Notes under the pieces: generated by a model
Databases searched by the model: none
What the model was told of the DNA's origin: nothing
The model's input: only the letters and a program-made list of their open reading frames with translations
Program-made: the position numbers and the translations under genes
DNA from: Variovorax sp. KK3
GTDB taxonomy: Bacteria; Pseudomonadota; Gammaproteobacteria; Burkholderiales; Burkholderiaceae_C
DNA: 64,000 nucleotides
Direction: 5' to 3'
Assembly: GCF_001984055.1 (NCBI RefSeq)
Contig: NZ_LYVO01000028.1
Location: forward strand, 17,266 to 81,265
Shown here: positions 34,115 through 43,270 of the stretch, one piece after another
Position numbering within the stretch: position 1 is the first letter of the stretch
How the letters are laid out: every line of letters begins with the position of its first letter

Positions 34115-36060
34115 TCGGCGGCCGTCTGCGTCACCGCGGCAGCGTCCCGCGAAAAGGCGCGATGCCCGCGTTTGCGAAGATGGATCAGCAAAAGGGAAAC
34201 CGCAGCCGGCGTGACGCCCGAGATTCGAGAAGCCTGGCCCAGCGTTTCCGGGCGATGCTTCGCCAACTTCTGGCGCACCTCGAAGCTCAGCGCAGTGACT
34301 TGGCCGTAGTCCAGATCGGCAGGCAACTGCAGATTCTCGAAATGCGCCGCGCGCTCGACCTCGTCTTGCTGGCGATCGATGTAGCCAGCGTACTTGGCGG
34401 CAATCTCGATCTGTTCGATCTCGGATTTCCCAAGCGGCTGGTCAGACGCGTACTTCCCGCCGTCCAGCGACATCAGCGACGCGTAGTCGACATTGGGCCG
34501 ACGCAGCAGATCGCCCAAGTTGTATTCATGCTCGATGGCCTTGCCGAGAACGCGCGCTGACTCATCGGGCGGCAGGTTGCGAGGGTTCACCCAGATCGAA
34601 CGAAGTCGTTCTGTTTCACGTGAAACAAGATCGCGCTTGCGCGAGAACGCATCCCAGTGCGCATCGTCCACCAATCCAAGCCGCCGGCCAGCCTCGGTCA
34701 GCCGCATGTCGGCGTTGTCCTCGCGAAGCTGGAGACGGAATTCGGCCCGGCTGGTGAACATGCGGTAGGGCTCGGTCACGCCCTTCGTGATCAGGTCATC
34801 GACCAGCACACCCAAATAGGCCTCATCGCGCCGCGGCAACCAAGCCGCTTCTTCCCTGCACAGCAGCGCCGCATTGATGCCGGCAAACAAACCCTGCGCC
34901 GCCGCCTCCTCATAGCCCGTGGTGCCGTTGATCTGCCCGGCAAAAAACAAGCCCTGAATGGCGCGCGTTTCGAAGCTACTCTTGAGCCCGCGCGGGTCGA
35001 AGTAGTCGTACTCGATGGCGTAGCCCGGGCGCAGGATGTGAGCGTTCTCCAGTCCGGCCATCGACCGCACCAGCTGATACTGGACGTCGAAAGGCAGACT
35101 GGTCGAAATGCCGTTCGGGTAGTACTCGTTGGTCGTCAGGCCCTCGGGCTCGAGAAAGATCTGGTGGCTTTCCTTGTCAGCGAAGCGGTTGATCTTGTCT
35201 TCCACGCTCGGGCAGTAGCGCGGTCCGACCCCATCGATCTTGCCGGTGAACATCGGGCTCCGGTCGAAGCCCGAGCGAATGATCTCGTGCGTCCTCGCAT
35301 TCGTATTCGTGATCCAGCACGGCATCTGTTCGGGATGCATCTCCTGCCGACCCATGAAGCTGAACACCGGCATCGGCCCTGCCCCACCTGGCATGCCATC
35401 GCCCGGCTGCTCGACGCACTTCGAGAAATCGATGCTGCGCCCATCCAGCCGCGGCGGCGTTCCCGTCTTGAGCCGACCCTGCGGCAGCCTGAGCTCCTTC
35501 AGACGCGCAGACAGGCTGACGGCCGGCGGGTCACCCGCACGGCCAGCCTGGTAGTTGTCGAGGCCCACATGAATGCGGCCATCGAGAAAGGTGCCGGCCG
35601 TCAGCACCACGGCACGCGCACGAAACGCGATTCCAACCTGCGTCACCGCACCGACCACCCGATCGCCCTCGACCATCAAGTCGTCGACGGCCTGCTGAAA
35701 CAGCGACAAGTTGGGCTGGTTCTCCAGCCGCCGTCGAATCGCAGCCTTATAGAGAACGCGGTCGGCTTGCGCGCGCGTCGCACGCACAGCCGGGCCTTTG
35801 CTCGAATTGAGGATGCGGAACTGAATGCCCGCCTCATCGGTCGCGATCGCCATCGCCCCGCCAAGCGCGTCGACCTCCTTGACGAGGTGCCCCTTGCCGA
35901 TGCCGCCGATCGACGGATTGCAACTCATCTGCCCCAGCGTCTCGATATTGTGGGTGAGCAGCAGCGTGCGTGCGCCCATGCGCGCGGAGGCCAGCGCGGC
36001 TTCGGTACCGGCATGGCCGCCGCCGACGACGATCACATCGAATTCTTCGGGGTACAGCAT
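34111..36060 (-). CDS. mnmG: tRNA uridine 5-carboxymethylaminomethyl modification enzyme MnmG
   Basis: The 649-residue protein has the FAD-binding [20 protein letters not shown] at its N-terminus, the family motifs [15 protein letters not shown] and [12 protein letters not shown], the region CPSVEDKI, and [19 protein letters not shown], ending in the helical GidA-associated domain. With MnmE it modifies wobble U34 of several tRNAs. The start at 36060 corresponds to [10 protein letters not shown]; sequence upstream in frame is non-coding. A second perfect parS site lies in its LVSRETERL codons. Confidence 0.97.
   Translation of the reverse strand: MLYPEEFDVIVVGGGHAGTEAALASARMGARTLLLTHNIETLGQMSCNPSIGGIGKGHLVKEVDALGGAMAIATDEAGIQFRILNSSKGPAVRATRAQADRVLYKAAIRRRLENQPNLSLFQQAVDDLMVEGDRVVGAVTQVGIAFRARAVVLTAGTFLDGRIHVGLDNYQAGRAGDPPAVSLSARLKELRLPQGRLKTGTPPRLDGRSIDFSKCVEQPGDGMPGGAGPMPVFSFMGRQEMHPEQMPCWITNTNARTHEIIRSGFDRSPMFTGKIDGVGPRYCPSVEDKINRFADKESHQIFLEPEGLTTNEYYPNGISTSLPFDVQYQLVRSMAGLENAHILRPGYAIEYDYFDPRGLKSSFETRAIQGLFFAGQINGTTGYEEAAAQGLFAGINAALLCREEAAWLPRRDEAYLGVLVDDLITKGVTEPYRMFTSRAEFRLQLREDNADMRLTEAGRRLGLVDDAHWDAFSRKRDLVSRETERLRSIWVNPRNLPPDESARVLGKAIEHEYNLGDLLRRPNVDYASLMSLDGGKYASDQPLGKSEIEQIEIAAKYAGYIDRQQDEVERAAHFENLQLPADLDYGQVTALSFEVRQKLAKHRPETLGQASRISGVTPAAVSLLLIHLRKRGHRAFSRDAAAVTQTAAE
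34612..34627. promoter_or_regulatory. parS: parS centromere site 2, inside mnmG
   Basis: TGTTTCACGTGAAACA is a perfect 16-bp palindrome and an exact parS consensus variant. It is 1,072 bp from site 1 and lies in the coding frame of mnmG (VSRET). Two sites close to parAB indicate the segregation centre of this replicon. Confidence 0.93.
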
Positions 36061-36197
36061 GGAGAGAGGCGCACGGCGCGCGCGCTGGCGGAAAGGGGCG
36101 CCAATTTTAGTCGCCGGCGCCGCCCTGCGTAGGATGCAGGGACAAGGCGAATGGCTGCGCGCGCCCGTCGAAAGGCGCACTCCGCGGCTACGCAGCG
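36061..36197. other. mnmG upstream region, no gene seen
   Basis: Together with the weak frame to 36383 this is a 325-bp gap. The first 137 bp hold an imperfect inverted repeat (GGCGCC ... GGCGCC) near 36100-36122 around ATTTTAGTC, probably part of the mnmG promoter region. I see no RNA gene here. Confidence 0.4.
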
Positions 36198-36383
36198 CTA
36201 TGCTTTTTGTAGCAACACAGCACCGCTGCCAGCGCCCGTGCGGGCGCCGCGCGACCTGCTTCGTTCGACGACGGCCCAATGCGTGCGCGTCACGTCCAGC
36301 ACACGCACGATGCGATGCGCCGGACTCTGCAATCTCACGGCCAGCGGCTCACCCGCCAGCCCTCGCAACAACCGATGCAGCAT
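36198..36383 (-). CDS. doubtful small basic protein downstream of the DUF1328 gene
   Basis: An ATG two bases after the stop of the DUF1328 gene opens a 61-codon frame ([20 protein letters not shown]), basic and Arg-rich, with a stretch [17 protein letters not shown] that looks protein-like. There is no evident ribosome site other than possible coupling to the upstream gene, and no family is recognised. It may be a real small gene or a decayed remnant. Confidence 0.28.
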   Translation of the reverse strand: MLHRLLRGLAGEPLAVRLQSPAHRIVRVLDVTRTHWAVVERSRSRGARTGAGSGAVLLQKA

Positions 36384-36385
36384 CG

Positions 36386-36571
36386 TCAGTCCAACGCTTT
36401 CTTGGCCGCGCCGATGCCCAGTGCCGCCAGCACCAGGAACACGATCGCGATGATCAGGAACAGGCCGAACAGCAGCTTCGCGATACCGGCAGCACCGGCA
36501 GCCACACCGCCGAAACCCAATGCAGCCGCGATCAGCGAGATCACGGCAAAAATGATGGCGTACTTCAACAT
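36386..36571 (-). CDS. DUF1328 (UPF0391, YtjA-like) small membrane protein
   Basis: The 61-residue protein is the typical two-helix DUF1328 membrane protein: [21 protein letters not shown], then [21 protein letters not shown]. Members are often stress-induced (for example by osmotic stress or in stationary phase), with unknown function. A good GGAGAA ribosome site lies just before the ATG. Confidence 0.92.
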   Translation of the reverse strand: MLKYAIIFAVISLIAAALGFGGVAAGAAGIAKLLFGLFLIIAIVFLVLAALGIGAAKKALD

Positions 36572-36760
36572 GAACGTTCTCCTTGGCTGCAGACCCCTGC
36601 CGCAGCGCTAAGGACTGTAGAGTCGCCGCCCCTGCGAGCCCGGTAGTCGCCCCCCGCAGCGCACCGTAGGACAAGGCAAGTTGTCCTTGAAGACCTCAGC
36701 GAAGACGCTAGCATCGCTCCTCCCTCCCGAGAACCAATCCATCAAACCTGGAGCATTCGA

Positions 36761-37369
36761 ATGAAGCTGTACTACTCACCGGGCGCCTGCTCGCTCTCCC
36801 CGCACATCGCCTTGCGCGAAGCCGGCGTCGCCTTCGAGCCCGTGCTGGCGAGCACCAAGAGCCACAAGCTGAAGGACGGCACCGACTACTACGGCATCAA
36901 CCCCCTGGGCTACGTGCCGATGCTCGAACTCGACGACGGCACCCGCTTGCGCGAAGGCCCGGCCATCGTGCAATACATCGCCGACCTCGCACCCACCAAG
37001 AACTTGGCGCCCGCCGCCGGCACGCTGTCGCGCTACCGCCTGCAGGAGTGGCTCACCTTCATCGGCACCGAGATCCACAAGACCTATTCGCCCTTCTTCA
37101 ACCCCGCCATGCCCGACGAGGCGAAGGCCGTCTTCAAGTCCAAGCTCGAGTCGCGCTACGAGTGGCTCAACCGCGAGCTCGAGGGCAAGGAGTACCTGAT
37201 GGGCGAGCACTTCACCGTCGCCGACGGCTACCTCTTCACCGTCACCAACTGGGCCAAGCCGGTCGGCATCGACCTGTCGCCCTACCCGAACGTGCAAGCC
37301 TGGCACGCACGCGTGGGCGCGCGCCCGGCCGTGCAAGAGGCGCTCAAGGTCGAAGGCCTGAGCAAGTAA
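36761..37369 (+). CDS. glutathione S-transferase (beta class, GstA-like)
   Basis: The 202-residue protein starts with the thioredoxin-fold MKLYYSPGACSLSPHIALREAG, containing the conserved Cys-Ser pair of bacterial beta-class GSTs (CSLSPHI), then GYVPMLELDDG and EGPAIVQYIADL for glutathione gamma-Glu binding, and an all-helical C-terminal domain (MGEHFTVADGYLFTV). It likely conjugates or reduces electrophiles. It converges on the MFS gene. Confidence 0.95.
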   Translation: MKLYYSPGACSLSPHIALREAGVAFEPVLASTKSHKLKDGTDYYGINPLGYVPMLELDDGTRLREGPAIVQYIADLAPTKNLAPAAGTLSRYRLQEWLTFIGTEIHKTYSPFFNPAMPDEAKAVFKSKLESRYEWLNRELEGKEYLMGEHFTVADGYLFTVTNWAKPVGIDLSPYPNVQAWHARVGARPAVQEALKVEGLSK

Positions 37370-37384
37370 GCAGACGCGTGGCGC

Positions 37385-38605
37385 TCAGCCGGCCAGCGGC
37401 CGCTGCCGCCACGCCAGCAGGGCCCCGACCCACAGCGTGAGGGCCGAGGCCACCAGGCCGCGCGCCAGCCCCCCCGGCCCGTCGGAAATCCATCCGGTCA
37501 CGGTCGGCCCCACGATCTGCCCCAGTGCGAACACGATGGTGAACGCGCTGATGCCCGCGGCCCATTGCGGCGCCGGCAGGTTGTGGCGCACCAGCGCGGT
37601 CGTCGACGCCACCACCGACAGGAACACCGCGCCGAACAGCAGCCCCGACAGCAAAGCCACCGGCCATGACGCGCTGAGCACCGGCAGCAGCGTCGCCGCG
37701 CCCAGCAGCAGGTTGAGGAAGGCCTGCGGCTCGCCGCCGCGATAACGATCGAGCAGCCCCGCCCACAATCGAGCCGAAGCCACGCAGGCCACACCGAGCA
37801 GTGCATAGAAGGTGGTGATGCCACCGGTGCTCGCGCCCTCTTCGCGCAATAGCGCGATCACGAAAGTCATGTAGCCGATGTAGCCCATGCCGAAGCACAT
37901 GTACCCCGCCAGCGCCCAGCCGAAGCGCCGCACGCCAGGCCCCGCGCCGGCGCCGGCCGCCGGCGCAGCTCCACCGGCGCCCGGTCGATCCTGCTGCGCC
38001 GGCATCGCACGCACCGCCAACGCCAGCAAGACGGTGGCCGCCACGCTGGCCGCCGCCAGCGCCCACCAGGCCCAGGCCCACCCGTGCGCGCGGCCCGCGG
38101 CCGACTGCAGGGCCAGCGGCACCAGCAGTGCCGACAAGGTGATGCCGAAGCCGGTGCCGCCGTAATAGAGCCCCAGCAATAGCCCCGTGCGCGCAGGCTG
38201 CAGCGCACCGAGCCGCGCGGCCAGCACGCCGCCGGCCACGAACACCCACGCACTGGCCAGGCCCGCCAGCAGACGCTGCACGAGCAGGGCCGGCGCCGAC
38301 GTGAAGAAGCCACTGGCCGCCATGAACAGGCTCGCCAGCATGCAGCCGCCGACCAGCAGCCGCGTGTGGTCGAGGCGCCGCATCATGGCCGGCATCATCA
38401 ATGCGCCCACCAGGTAGCCCGCCGCGTTCGCCGTGTTCATGCCGCCCGCGAGCGCGTAGCTCCAGCCCAGGTCGGCCCGCATCGGCGGCAACAGCAGTCC
38501 ATACGAGAAGCGCGTGATGCCCAGCGACACCGCAGCCCCCATCGACAGCGCCACCGCCAGGCGAAGGGCCTGGCCCGGTGTGATCGAAGTGCTGGGGCTC
38601 GTCAT
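37385..38605 (-). CDS. YbfB/YjiJ-type MFS transporter
   Basis: The 406-residue protein shows about 12 hydrophobic helices and the YbfB family's N-terminal GAAVSLGITRFSYGLLLPPMRADLGWSYALAGGMNTANA, in which RF-YGLLLPPM is the typical signature. ATG at 38605 is preferred to a longer frame with a non-hydrophobic leader. Substrate unknown. It is divergent from the Old Yellow Enzyme gene. Confidence 0.88.
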   Translation of the reverse strand: MTSPSTSITPGQALRLAVALSMGAAVSLGITRFSYGLLLPPMRADLGWSYALAGGMNTANAAGYLVGALMMPAMMRRLDHTRLLVGGCMLASLFMAASGFFTSAPALLVQRLLAGLASAWVFVAGGVLAARLGALQPARTGLLLGLYYGGTGFGITLSALLVPLALQSAAGRAHGWAWAWWALAAASVAATVLLALAVRAMPAQQDRPGAGGAAPAAGAGAGPGVRRFGWALAGYMCFGMGYIGYMTFVIALLREEGASTGGITTFYALLGVACVASARLWAGLLDRYRGGEPQAFLNLLLGAATLLPVLSASWPVALLSGLLFGAVFLSVVASTTALVRHNLPAPQWAAGISAFTIVFALGQIVGPTVTGWISDGPGGLARGLVASALTLWVGALLAWRQRPLAG

Positions 38606-38725
38606 GGACTGCGGCGATTCTGCGGCATGCCCGTCGCCTAGCACCAAACCGACAACCTCGTGCGTGCGGGCCCGCGCGCGTCGGCGTACTGTCGCGGGTC
38701 TTCAAGCAACCATCCGCAGGTGCCG

Positions 38726-39829
38726 ATGTCCTCTCTTTTCGACCCTCTCCAGGCCGGCCAGCTCCAGCTTGCCAACCGCGTCGTCATGGCCCCGCTCACG
38801 CGCAACCGCTCGCCCAACGCGGTGCCTCAACCGATCGCCGCCACCTACTACGCGCAGCGCGCCGCCGCCGGCCTGCTGATCACCGAGGCCACCGCCATCA
38901 GCCACCAGGGCCAGGGCTATGCCGACGTGCCCGGCCTCTACGGCGTGGAACAGCTCGAAGCCTGGAAGCACGTCACCGATGCCGTGCATGCCAAGGGCGG
39001 CAAGATCGTCGTGCAGCTGTGGCACGTGGGCCGCGTGTCGCACAACGAACTGCAGCCGGATGGCGGCCAGCCCGTCGCACCCTCCGCCATCACCGCCAAG
39101 ACCAAGACCGTGCTGATCAAGGACGGCGTGCCCACCTTCGTCGAGACCTCGGCACCGCGCGCGCTCGATGCCGAAGAGCTGCCCGGCATCGTCCACACCT
39201 ACGCCGCGGCCGCCCGCAATGCCGTGCACACCGCCGGCTTCGACGGTGTCGAGGTGCATGGCGCCAACGGCTACCTGCTCGACCAGTTTCTCAAGACCGG
39301 CAGCAACCATCGCGACGACGACTACGGCGGCAGCATCGAGAACCGTGCACGCCTGCTGCTCGAGGTCACGCGTGCCGTGGTCGATGCCGTGGGCGGCGGC
39401 ATTACGGGCATTCGCCTGTCGCCGGTCACGCCGGCCAACGACGCGCACGATGCCGACCCGCAGCCGCTCTTCGAGTACGTGGTGAAGCAGCTCGCGCCTC
39501 TGGGACTGGCCTATGTCCACATCATCGAAGGCGCCACCGGCGGCCCGCGCGAGATCGACGACCGACCCTTCGACTACGAAGCCCTGAAGGCCGCCTACCG
39601 CCAGGCCGGCGGCAAAGGCGCCTGGATGGTGAACAACGGCTACGACAAGCCGCTGGCCGAAGCAGCGCTGAAGGAAGGCGACGACCTGGTCGCCTTCGGC
39701 AAGCCCTTCATCTCCAACCCCGACCTGGTACGCCGCCTGAAGGAAGGCGCCCCGCTCAACCCGTGGGACAAGAACACCTTCTACGGCGGTGGCGAGAAGG
39801 GCTACATCGACTACCCGGCGCTCGCCTGA
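38726..39829 (+). CDS. Old Yellow Enzyme family alkene reductase (NemA-like)
   Basis: The 367-residue protein is an FMN-containing TIM barrel: RVVMAPLTRNRSPNAVPQPIAATYYAQRA near the N-terminus, QLWHVGRVSH, FDGVEVHGANGYLLDQFLK with the His-Asn substrate pair, and DYGGSIENRARLLLEV. NemA-type members reduce N-ethylmaleimide, nitrate esters and other electron-poor alkenes with NADPH. The 3' end overlaps the convergent histidine-kinase gene by 19 bp. It could detoxify electrophiles together with the nearby GST. Confidence 0.93.
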   Translation: MSSLFDPLQAGQLQLANRVVMAPLTRNRSPNAVPQPIAATYYAQRAAAGLLITEATAISHQGQGYADVPGLYGVEQLEAWKHVTDAVHAKGGKIVVQLWHVGRVSHNELQPDGGQPVAPSAITAKTKTVLIKDGVPTFVETSAPRALDAEELPGIVHTYAAAARNAVHTAGFDGVEVHGANGYLLDQFLKTGSNHRDDDYGGSIENRARLLLEVTRAVVDAVGGGITGIRLSPVTPANDAHDADPQPLFEYVVKQLAPLGLAYVHIIEGATGGPREIDDRPFDYEALKAAYRQAGGKGAWMVNNGYDKPLAEAALKEGDDLVAFGKPFISNPDLVRRLKEGAPLNPWDKNTFYGGGEKGYIDYPALA

Positions 39830-41229
39830 GCCGGCGCCGACGCTGAGCCCGGCGCCGCGGCCGGCGTGGCGCGAAAGGCCACGCCGACCCGCAGCCCGCC
39901 CGCCTCGCTCGCCTTCTCGAAGCGCAGCTCCGCGTCGAGCAGCGCCGCATAGCGCGCAACGATCGCCAGGCCCAGTCCGGCGCCCTGCCCCAGCTTCTGG
40001 CCCTCCGGCCCCTGCGACCAGCGCGCCGTCACCGCACGGCGCATCTCATCGTCGATGCCCGGCCCGTCGTCGGCGACCGACAGAGTGCGCCCCGCCAGCT
40101 CGATCGTGATGGTGCGCCCGCCGTAGCGCAGCGCGTTGTCGATCAGGTTGTCGAGGATGCCCTCGACCAGCGCCGCATTGGCCTGCACCGTCACCGGCGC
40201 GTCCAGGCCCAGCGCGCCCAGGTCCACGCCCTGCGCATCGGCGCGCGCGAGGTGCCGGAGCACCGCCTGCTCCACCAGCATGTCCAGCCGCAGCGGCTCG
40301 CGCTGCAGTGCCGTGTGCCCCTCGTCGGCCAGCGCCAGTCCCAGCAGCTGATCGACCAGGCGACTCGCGCGCGACTGGCTGGCGGCGATCTGCTGCAGCT
40401 GCTCGCGCCACACCGCCGGCGCGTGCTGCGCCAGCCCGTAGTCGGCCAGCGCGCGGATGCCCGCGAGCGGCGTGCGCAGCTCGTGCGCCACGTTGCCCGC
40501 GAACTCGCGCTGCGCCCGCACGCTGTAGCCGAGCCGCTCGAACAACGCATTGAGCGTTTCGCCCAGACGCTCCAGCTCGCGCGAGCTGCGCGCCACCGGC
40601 ACCGGCGCCAGGTCGGATGCGTCCCGCTGGTCCAGCGTCTGCCGCAGTTCGCCCAGTGGCCTCAGCTCGCGTTCGATGCGGCGCCACAGCCAGATTGCCA
40701 GCAACACCAGCAGCACCAGCTGCGGCGCCAGCGAATAGGCCAGCAGCCGCTCGACCAGCGCACTGCGGGCGCGCGTCGTCTGCGCGATCACCACGCGAAA
40801 GGCATTGGGCTGCTCGTGGTGCAGGGTCACGGCGCGCAGCGGGTGCCCCTGGTAGTGGATGTCGGAAAAGCGGTAGCGCGCGCCCTCGTCGGGCTGCGGT
40901 GCCTGCAGTCCCGCATGGCCGGCCAGCAGCGAGCCATCGGGCCGCAGCACCGCGAAGAACATCGTCTCCGACTGATCGAAGAGCACGCTCGTCACCTCGC
41001 GCGGGGACAGGCGCAGTTGGATGTCGCGCTCGTTCGCCTCGACGTTGGCCGACACCGCGTAGGCATCATCGAGCAGCGAGCGGTCGAAGGCCTGCTCGGT
41101 GAAGTGGCTCGCCACCGCCACCGCCACCGCCGTGCCTCCGAGCCAGGTCAATGCCAGCGGCAGCAGAACCCGCCGCAGCATCCGCCCCGTGAGCGAGGGC
41201 GCGCCCGCCTTCGGCGGCGCTTCGCTCAC
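39811..41229 (-). CDS. sensor histidine kinase of the metal-efflux two-component system
   Basis: The 472-residue protein has an N-terminal transmembrane helix (RVLLPLALTWLGGTAVAVAVA), a short periplasmic sensor region, a second helix near residue 180 (LVLLVLLAIWLW), HAMP-like linker, the phospho-acceptor His in FAGNVAHELRTPLAGI, and ATPase boxes DNLIDNALRYGG and GAGLGLAIVARYA. GTG at 41229 overlaps the regulator stop (GTGA). The organisation is TctE/QseC-like. It probably senses periplasmic metal or another cue for the divergent RND pump. Confidence 0.92.
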   Translation of the reverse strand: MSEAPPKAGAPSLTGRMLRRVLLPLALTWLGGTAVAVAVASHFTEQAFDRSLLDDAYAVSANVEANERDIQLRLSPREVTSVLFDQSETMFFAVLRPDGSLLAGHAGLQAPQPDEGARYRFSDIHYQGHPLRAVTLHHEQPNAFRVVIAQTTRARSALVERLLAYSLAPQLVLLVLLAIWLWRRIERELRPLGELRQTLDQRDASDLAPVPVARSSRELERLGETLNALFERLGYSVRAQREFAGNVAHELRTPLAGIRALADYGLAQHAPAVWREQLQQIAASQSRASRLVDQLLGLALADEGHTALQREPLRLDMLVEQAVLRHLARADAQGVDLGALGLDAPVTVQANAALVEGILDNLIDNALRYGGRTITIELAGRTLSVADDGPGIDDEMRRAVTARWSQGPEGQKLGQGAGLGLAIVARYAALLDAELRFEKASEAGGLRVGVAFRATPAAAPGSASAPAQASAG

Positions 41230-41915
41230 GCAGTGGCTTCCAGCAAGTAGCCGATGCCGCGCAACGTGCGGATGGCCGCACCGCTGCCCACCAGCTTCTT
41301 GCGCAGCCGCGAGATGAAAGCCTCGAGCGCGTTGTCGCCCAGCGACTCGTCGAAGGTCGAGAGCTTGTCGGACATCGCACGCTTGCTCACGGTGCGGCCC
41401 GGCGGGCTCATGAGCTCCCACAGCACTTCGAACTCGCGTGCCGGCAGGTCGAGCGGAAAGCTGTTCACCGTGAAGCGGCGCGCCTTGCGGTCGAGCTTGA
41501 GCCGGCCCAGCGTCGCCACGTCGTCCGTGCCCTGCGCGCGCCGCACCAGCGCACGCAGGCGTGCTTCCACCTCGGCCAGGTCGAAGGGCTTGCCCAGGTA
41601 GTCGTCGGCGCCGGCATCGAGCCCGGCGATGCGCTCCTCGGTGCGGCCGCGCGCCGTGAGCACGAGCACCGGCGTGCGGTCGCCGCGCGTCCGCGCATGG
41701 CGCAGCACGTTGAGACCGCTGGTCAATCCGCTGGTGGGCGCGGCAGTGGCGGGCAGGTTCAGGTCGAGCAGCACCGCATCGAACAACTGCACGCGCCACA
41801 GGTGGTCCGCGTCTTCCGCATTGGCAGCCACGTCGACACGGTGGCCCGCATCGTTGAGGCTTCTCAACACCACGCCGCGCAGCACGGCATCGTCTTCGAC
41901 CAGGAGGATTCGCAT
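41226..41915 (-). CDS. OmpR-family response regulator divergent from the RND pump
   Basis: The 229-residue protein has a receiver domain with acidic pocket RILLVEDDAV, phospho-acceptor Asp in DAVLLDLNLPA, and Lys in YLGKPFDL, then a winged helix (EFEVLWELMSPPGRTVSKRAM ... IRTLRGIGYLL). It is coupled to the kinase and lies 83 bp from the outer-membrane gene of the efflux operon on the opposite strand, so it probably activates that operon. Confidence 0.94.
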   Translation of the reverse strand: MRILLVEDDAVLRGVVLRSLNDAGHRVDVAANAEDADHLWRVQLFDAVLLDLNLPATAAPTSGLTSGLNVLRHARTRGDRTPVLVLTARGRTEERIAGLDAGADDYLGKPFDLAEVEARLRALVRRAQGTDDVATLGRLKLDRKARRFTVNSFPLDLPAREFEVLWELMSPPGRTVSKRAMSDKLSTFDESLGDNALEAFISRLRKKLVGSGAAIRTLRGIGYLLEATA

Positions 41916-41998
41916 GGGAGCAGCCCGCAGAAAGATACGTGTTTGTACCGCATGCGAGGGTCAGCAGGCCGTCAGCCGCGCGACGCGATAAACAACCC

Positions 41999-43270
41999 AT
42001 GAGGAGACGACACCGGGCCGCTTGTGCGGCCCTTTTGATGGGCGCCGCAGCGTTGCTGCCCGCCACCGCGCAACAGGCACAGCCCCGCACGCTGGGCCTG
42101 GACGACGTGCTGTCCGCGAGCCGCGACAACCCCGACGTGTTGCTGGCGCGCCAGCAGCTCGCGGCCGCGCGCGCCGACGTGCTGGCAGCCGACCACGCGC
42201 CGGCACCGCTCCTGACCGGCAAGCTCAGTTCGATCGACCTGCAGAACGGCATCGGCAACGGCGGCCTCGGCCGCAAGCGCATCGACAGTTCGCTCGGCAT
42301 CGACTGGACCTGGGAACGCGGCGGCAAGCGCCGCGCGCGCACCACCGCGGCCGAGCGCACGGCCGACGCCGCATCGGCCGAACTCGACGACACGCAACTG
42401 CAGCAACGCATCGCGGCCGGCAGCGCCTTCTTCGACCTGCTCGGCGCACAGGAGCGCATCGCCGAGGTGCAAGAGATCGAGCGCAGCGCAGCACAGCTGG
42501 CCTCCACCGCCGAGCGCCGCGTGCAGGCCGGCGACCTGCCCGCGCAGGAGTCCGCACGCACCGCCATCGAGGCGCAACGCAGCCGCGTCGAGCTGCGCAG
42601 CGCACAGCTCGAACGCGATCGCGCGCAACTGGAGCTCACGCGACTGCTCGGCCCTGCGGCCGCCGTGCGCGGCCTGGCTGCGCGGCCCGATTGGCCCGCA
42701 TTGGCGCTGCCCGCACAGGACGCCGACCTGGCCGCGCTGGTCGACCAGCGTGCCGACGTGCGCGCAGCCCGCGAACGCGCGGCCGCCGCCGAGGCCTCGC
42801 TCGCCGCCGCGGAGGCGCAGCGAAGCGCCGACGTGACCTGGGGCGTGTCGATCGACCGCTATCCAGGCACATCGAATCGCCTGCTCGAAGTGCGCGCCAC
42901 CGTGCCCCTGAACTGGGGCTACCGATTCGAAGGCGAGATCGGTCGCGCACAGGCCCAGTACGCACAAGCGCAGGACCAGCTCGACAAGGCGCGCCATGAA
43001 GCCAATGTGGAACTGCAGCGCCTGCGCGAGGAAGCGCTGGCCAATGCGCAGCGCCTGCAGCGCTTCGAGGAAGACATCCTCACGCGCTCACGCCAGGTCG
43101 CCGACAGCGCCGAGTTGGCTTACCGCAAGGGCGCGATGTCGCTCACCGACCTGCTCGATGCGCGCCGCACGCTGCGCGCCACGCAGCTCGACGCCATCGC
43201 CGCCCGCGTCGATCACGCCAAGGCCGCGCTGGCCTGGCGCCTGCGCACCCAGCCCCAGGCCTCGCCATGA
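41999..43270 (+). CDS. TolC/CzcC-family outer-membrane channel of the RND pump
   Basis: The 423-residue protein has an Arg-rich signal peptide (MRRRHRAACAALLMGAAALL, cleaved near TAQQ) and two TolC-type repeats of long amphipathic helices (NPDVLLARQQLAAARADVLAA and EIERSAAQLASTAERRVQAGDL). It is the outer-membrane subunit of a CzcCBA-like efflux complex. ATG at 41999 is used because it directly precedes the signal peptide. Overlaps the adaptor gene by four bases. Confidence 0.92.
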   Translation: MRRRHRAACAALLMGAAALLPATAQQAQPRTLGLDDVLSASRDNPDVLLARQQLAAARADVLAADHAPAPLLTGKLSSIDLQNGIGNGGLGRKRIDSSLGIDWTWERGGKRRARTTAAERTADAASAELDDTQLQQRIAAGSAFFDLLGAQERIAEVQEIERSAAQLASTAERRVQAGDLPAQESARTAIEAQRSRVELRSAQLERDRAQLELTRLLGPAAAVRGLAARPDWPALALPAQDADLAALVDQRADVRAARERAAAAEASLAAAEAQRSADVTWGVSIDRYPGTSNRLLEVRATVPLNWGYRFEGEIGRAQAQYAQAQDQLDKARHEANVELQRLREEALANAQRLQRFEEDILTRSRQVADSAELAYRKGAMSLTDLLDARRTLRATQLDAIAARVDHAKAALAWRLRTQPQASP

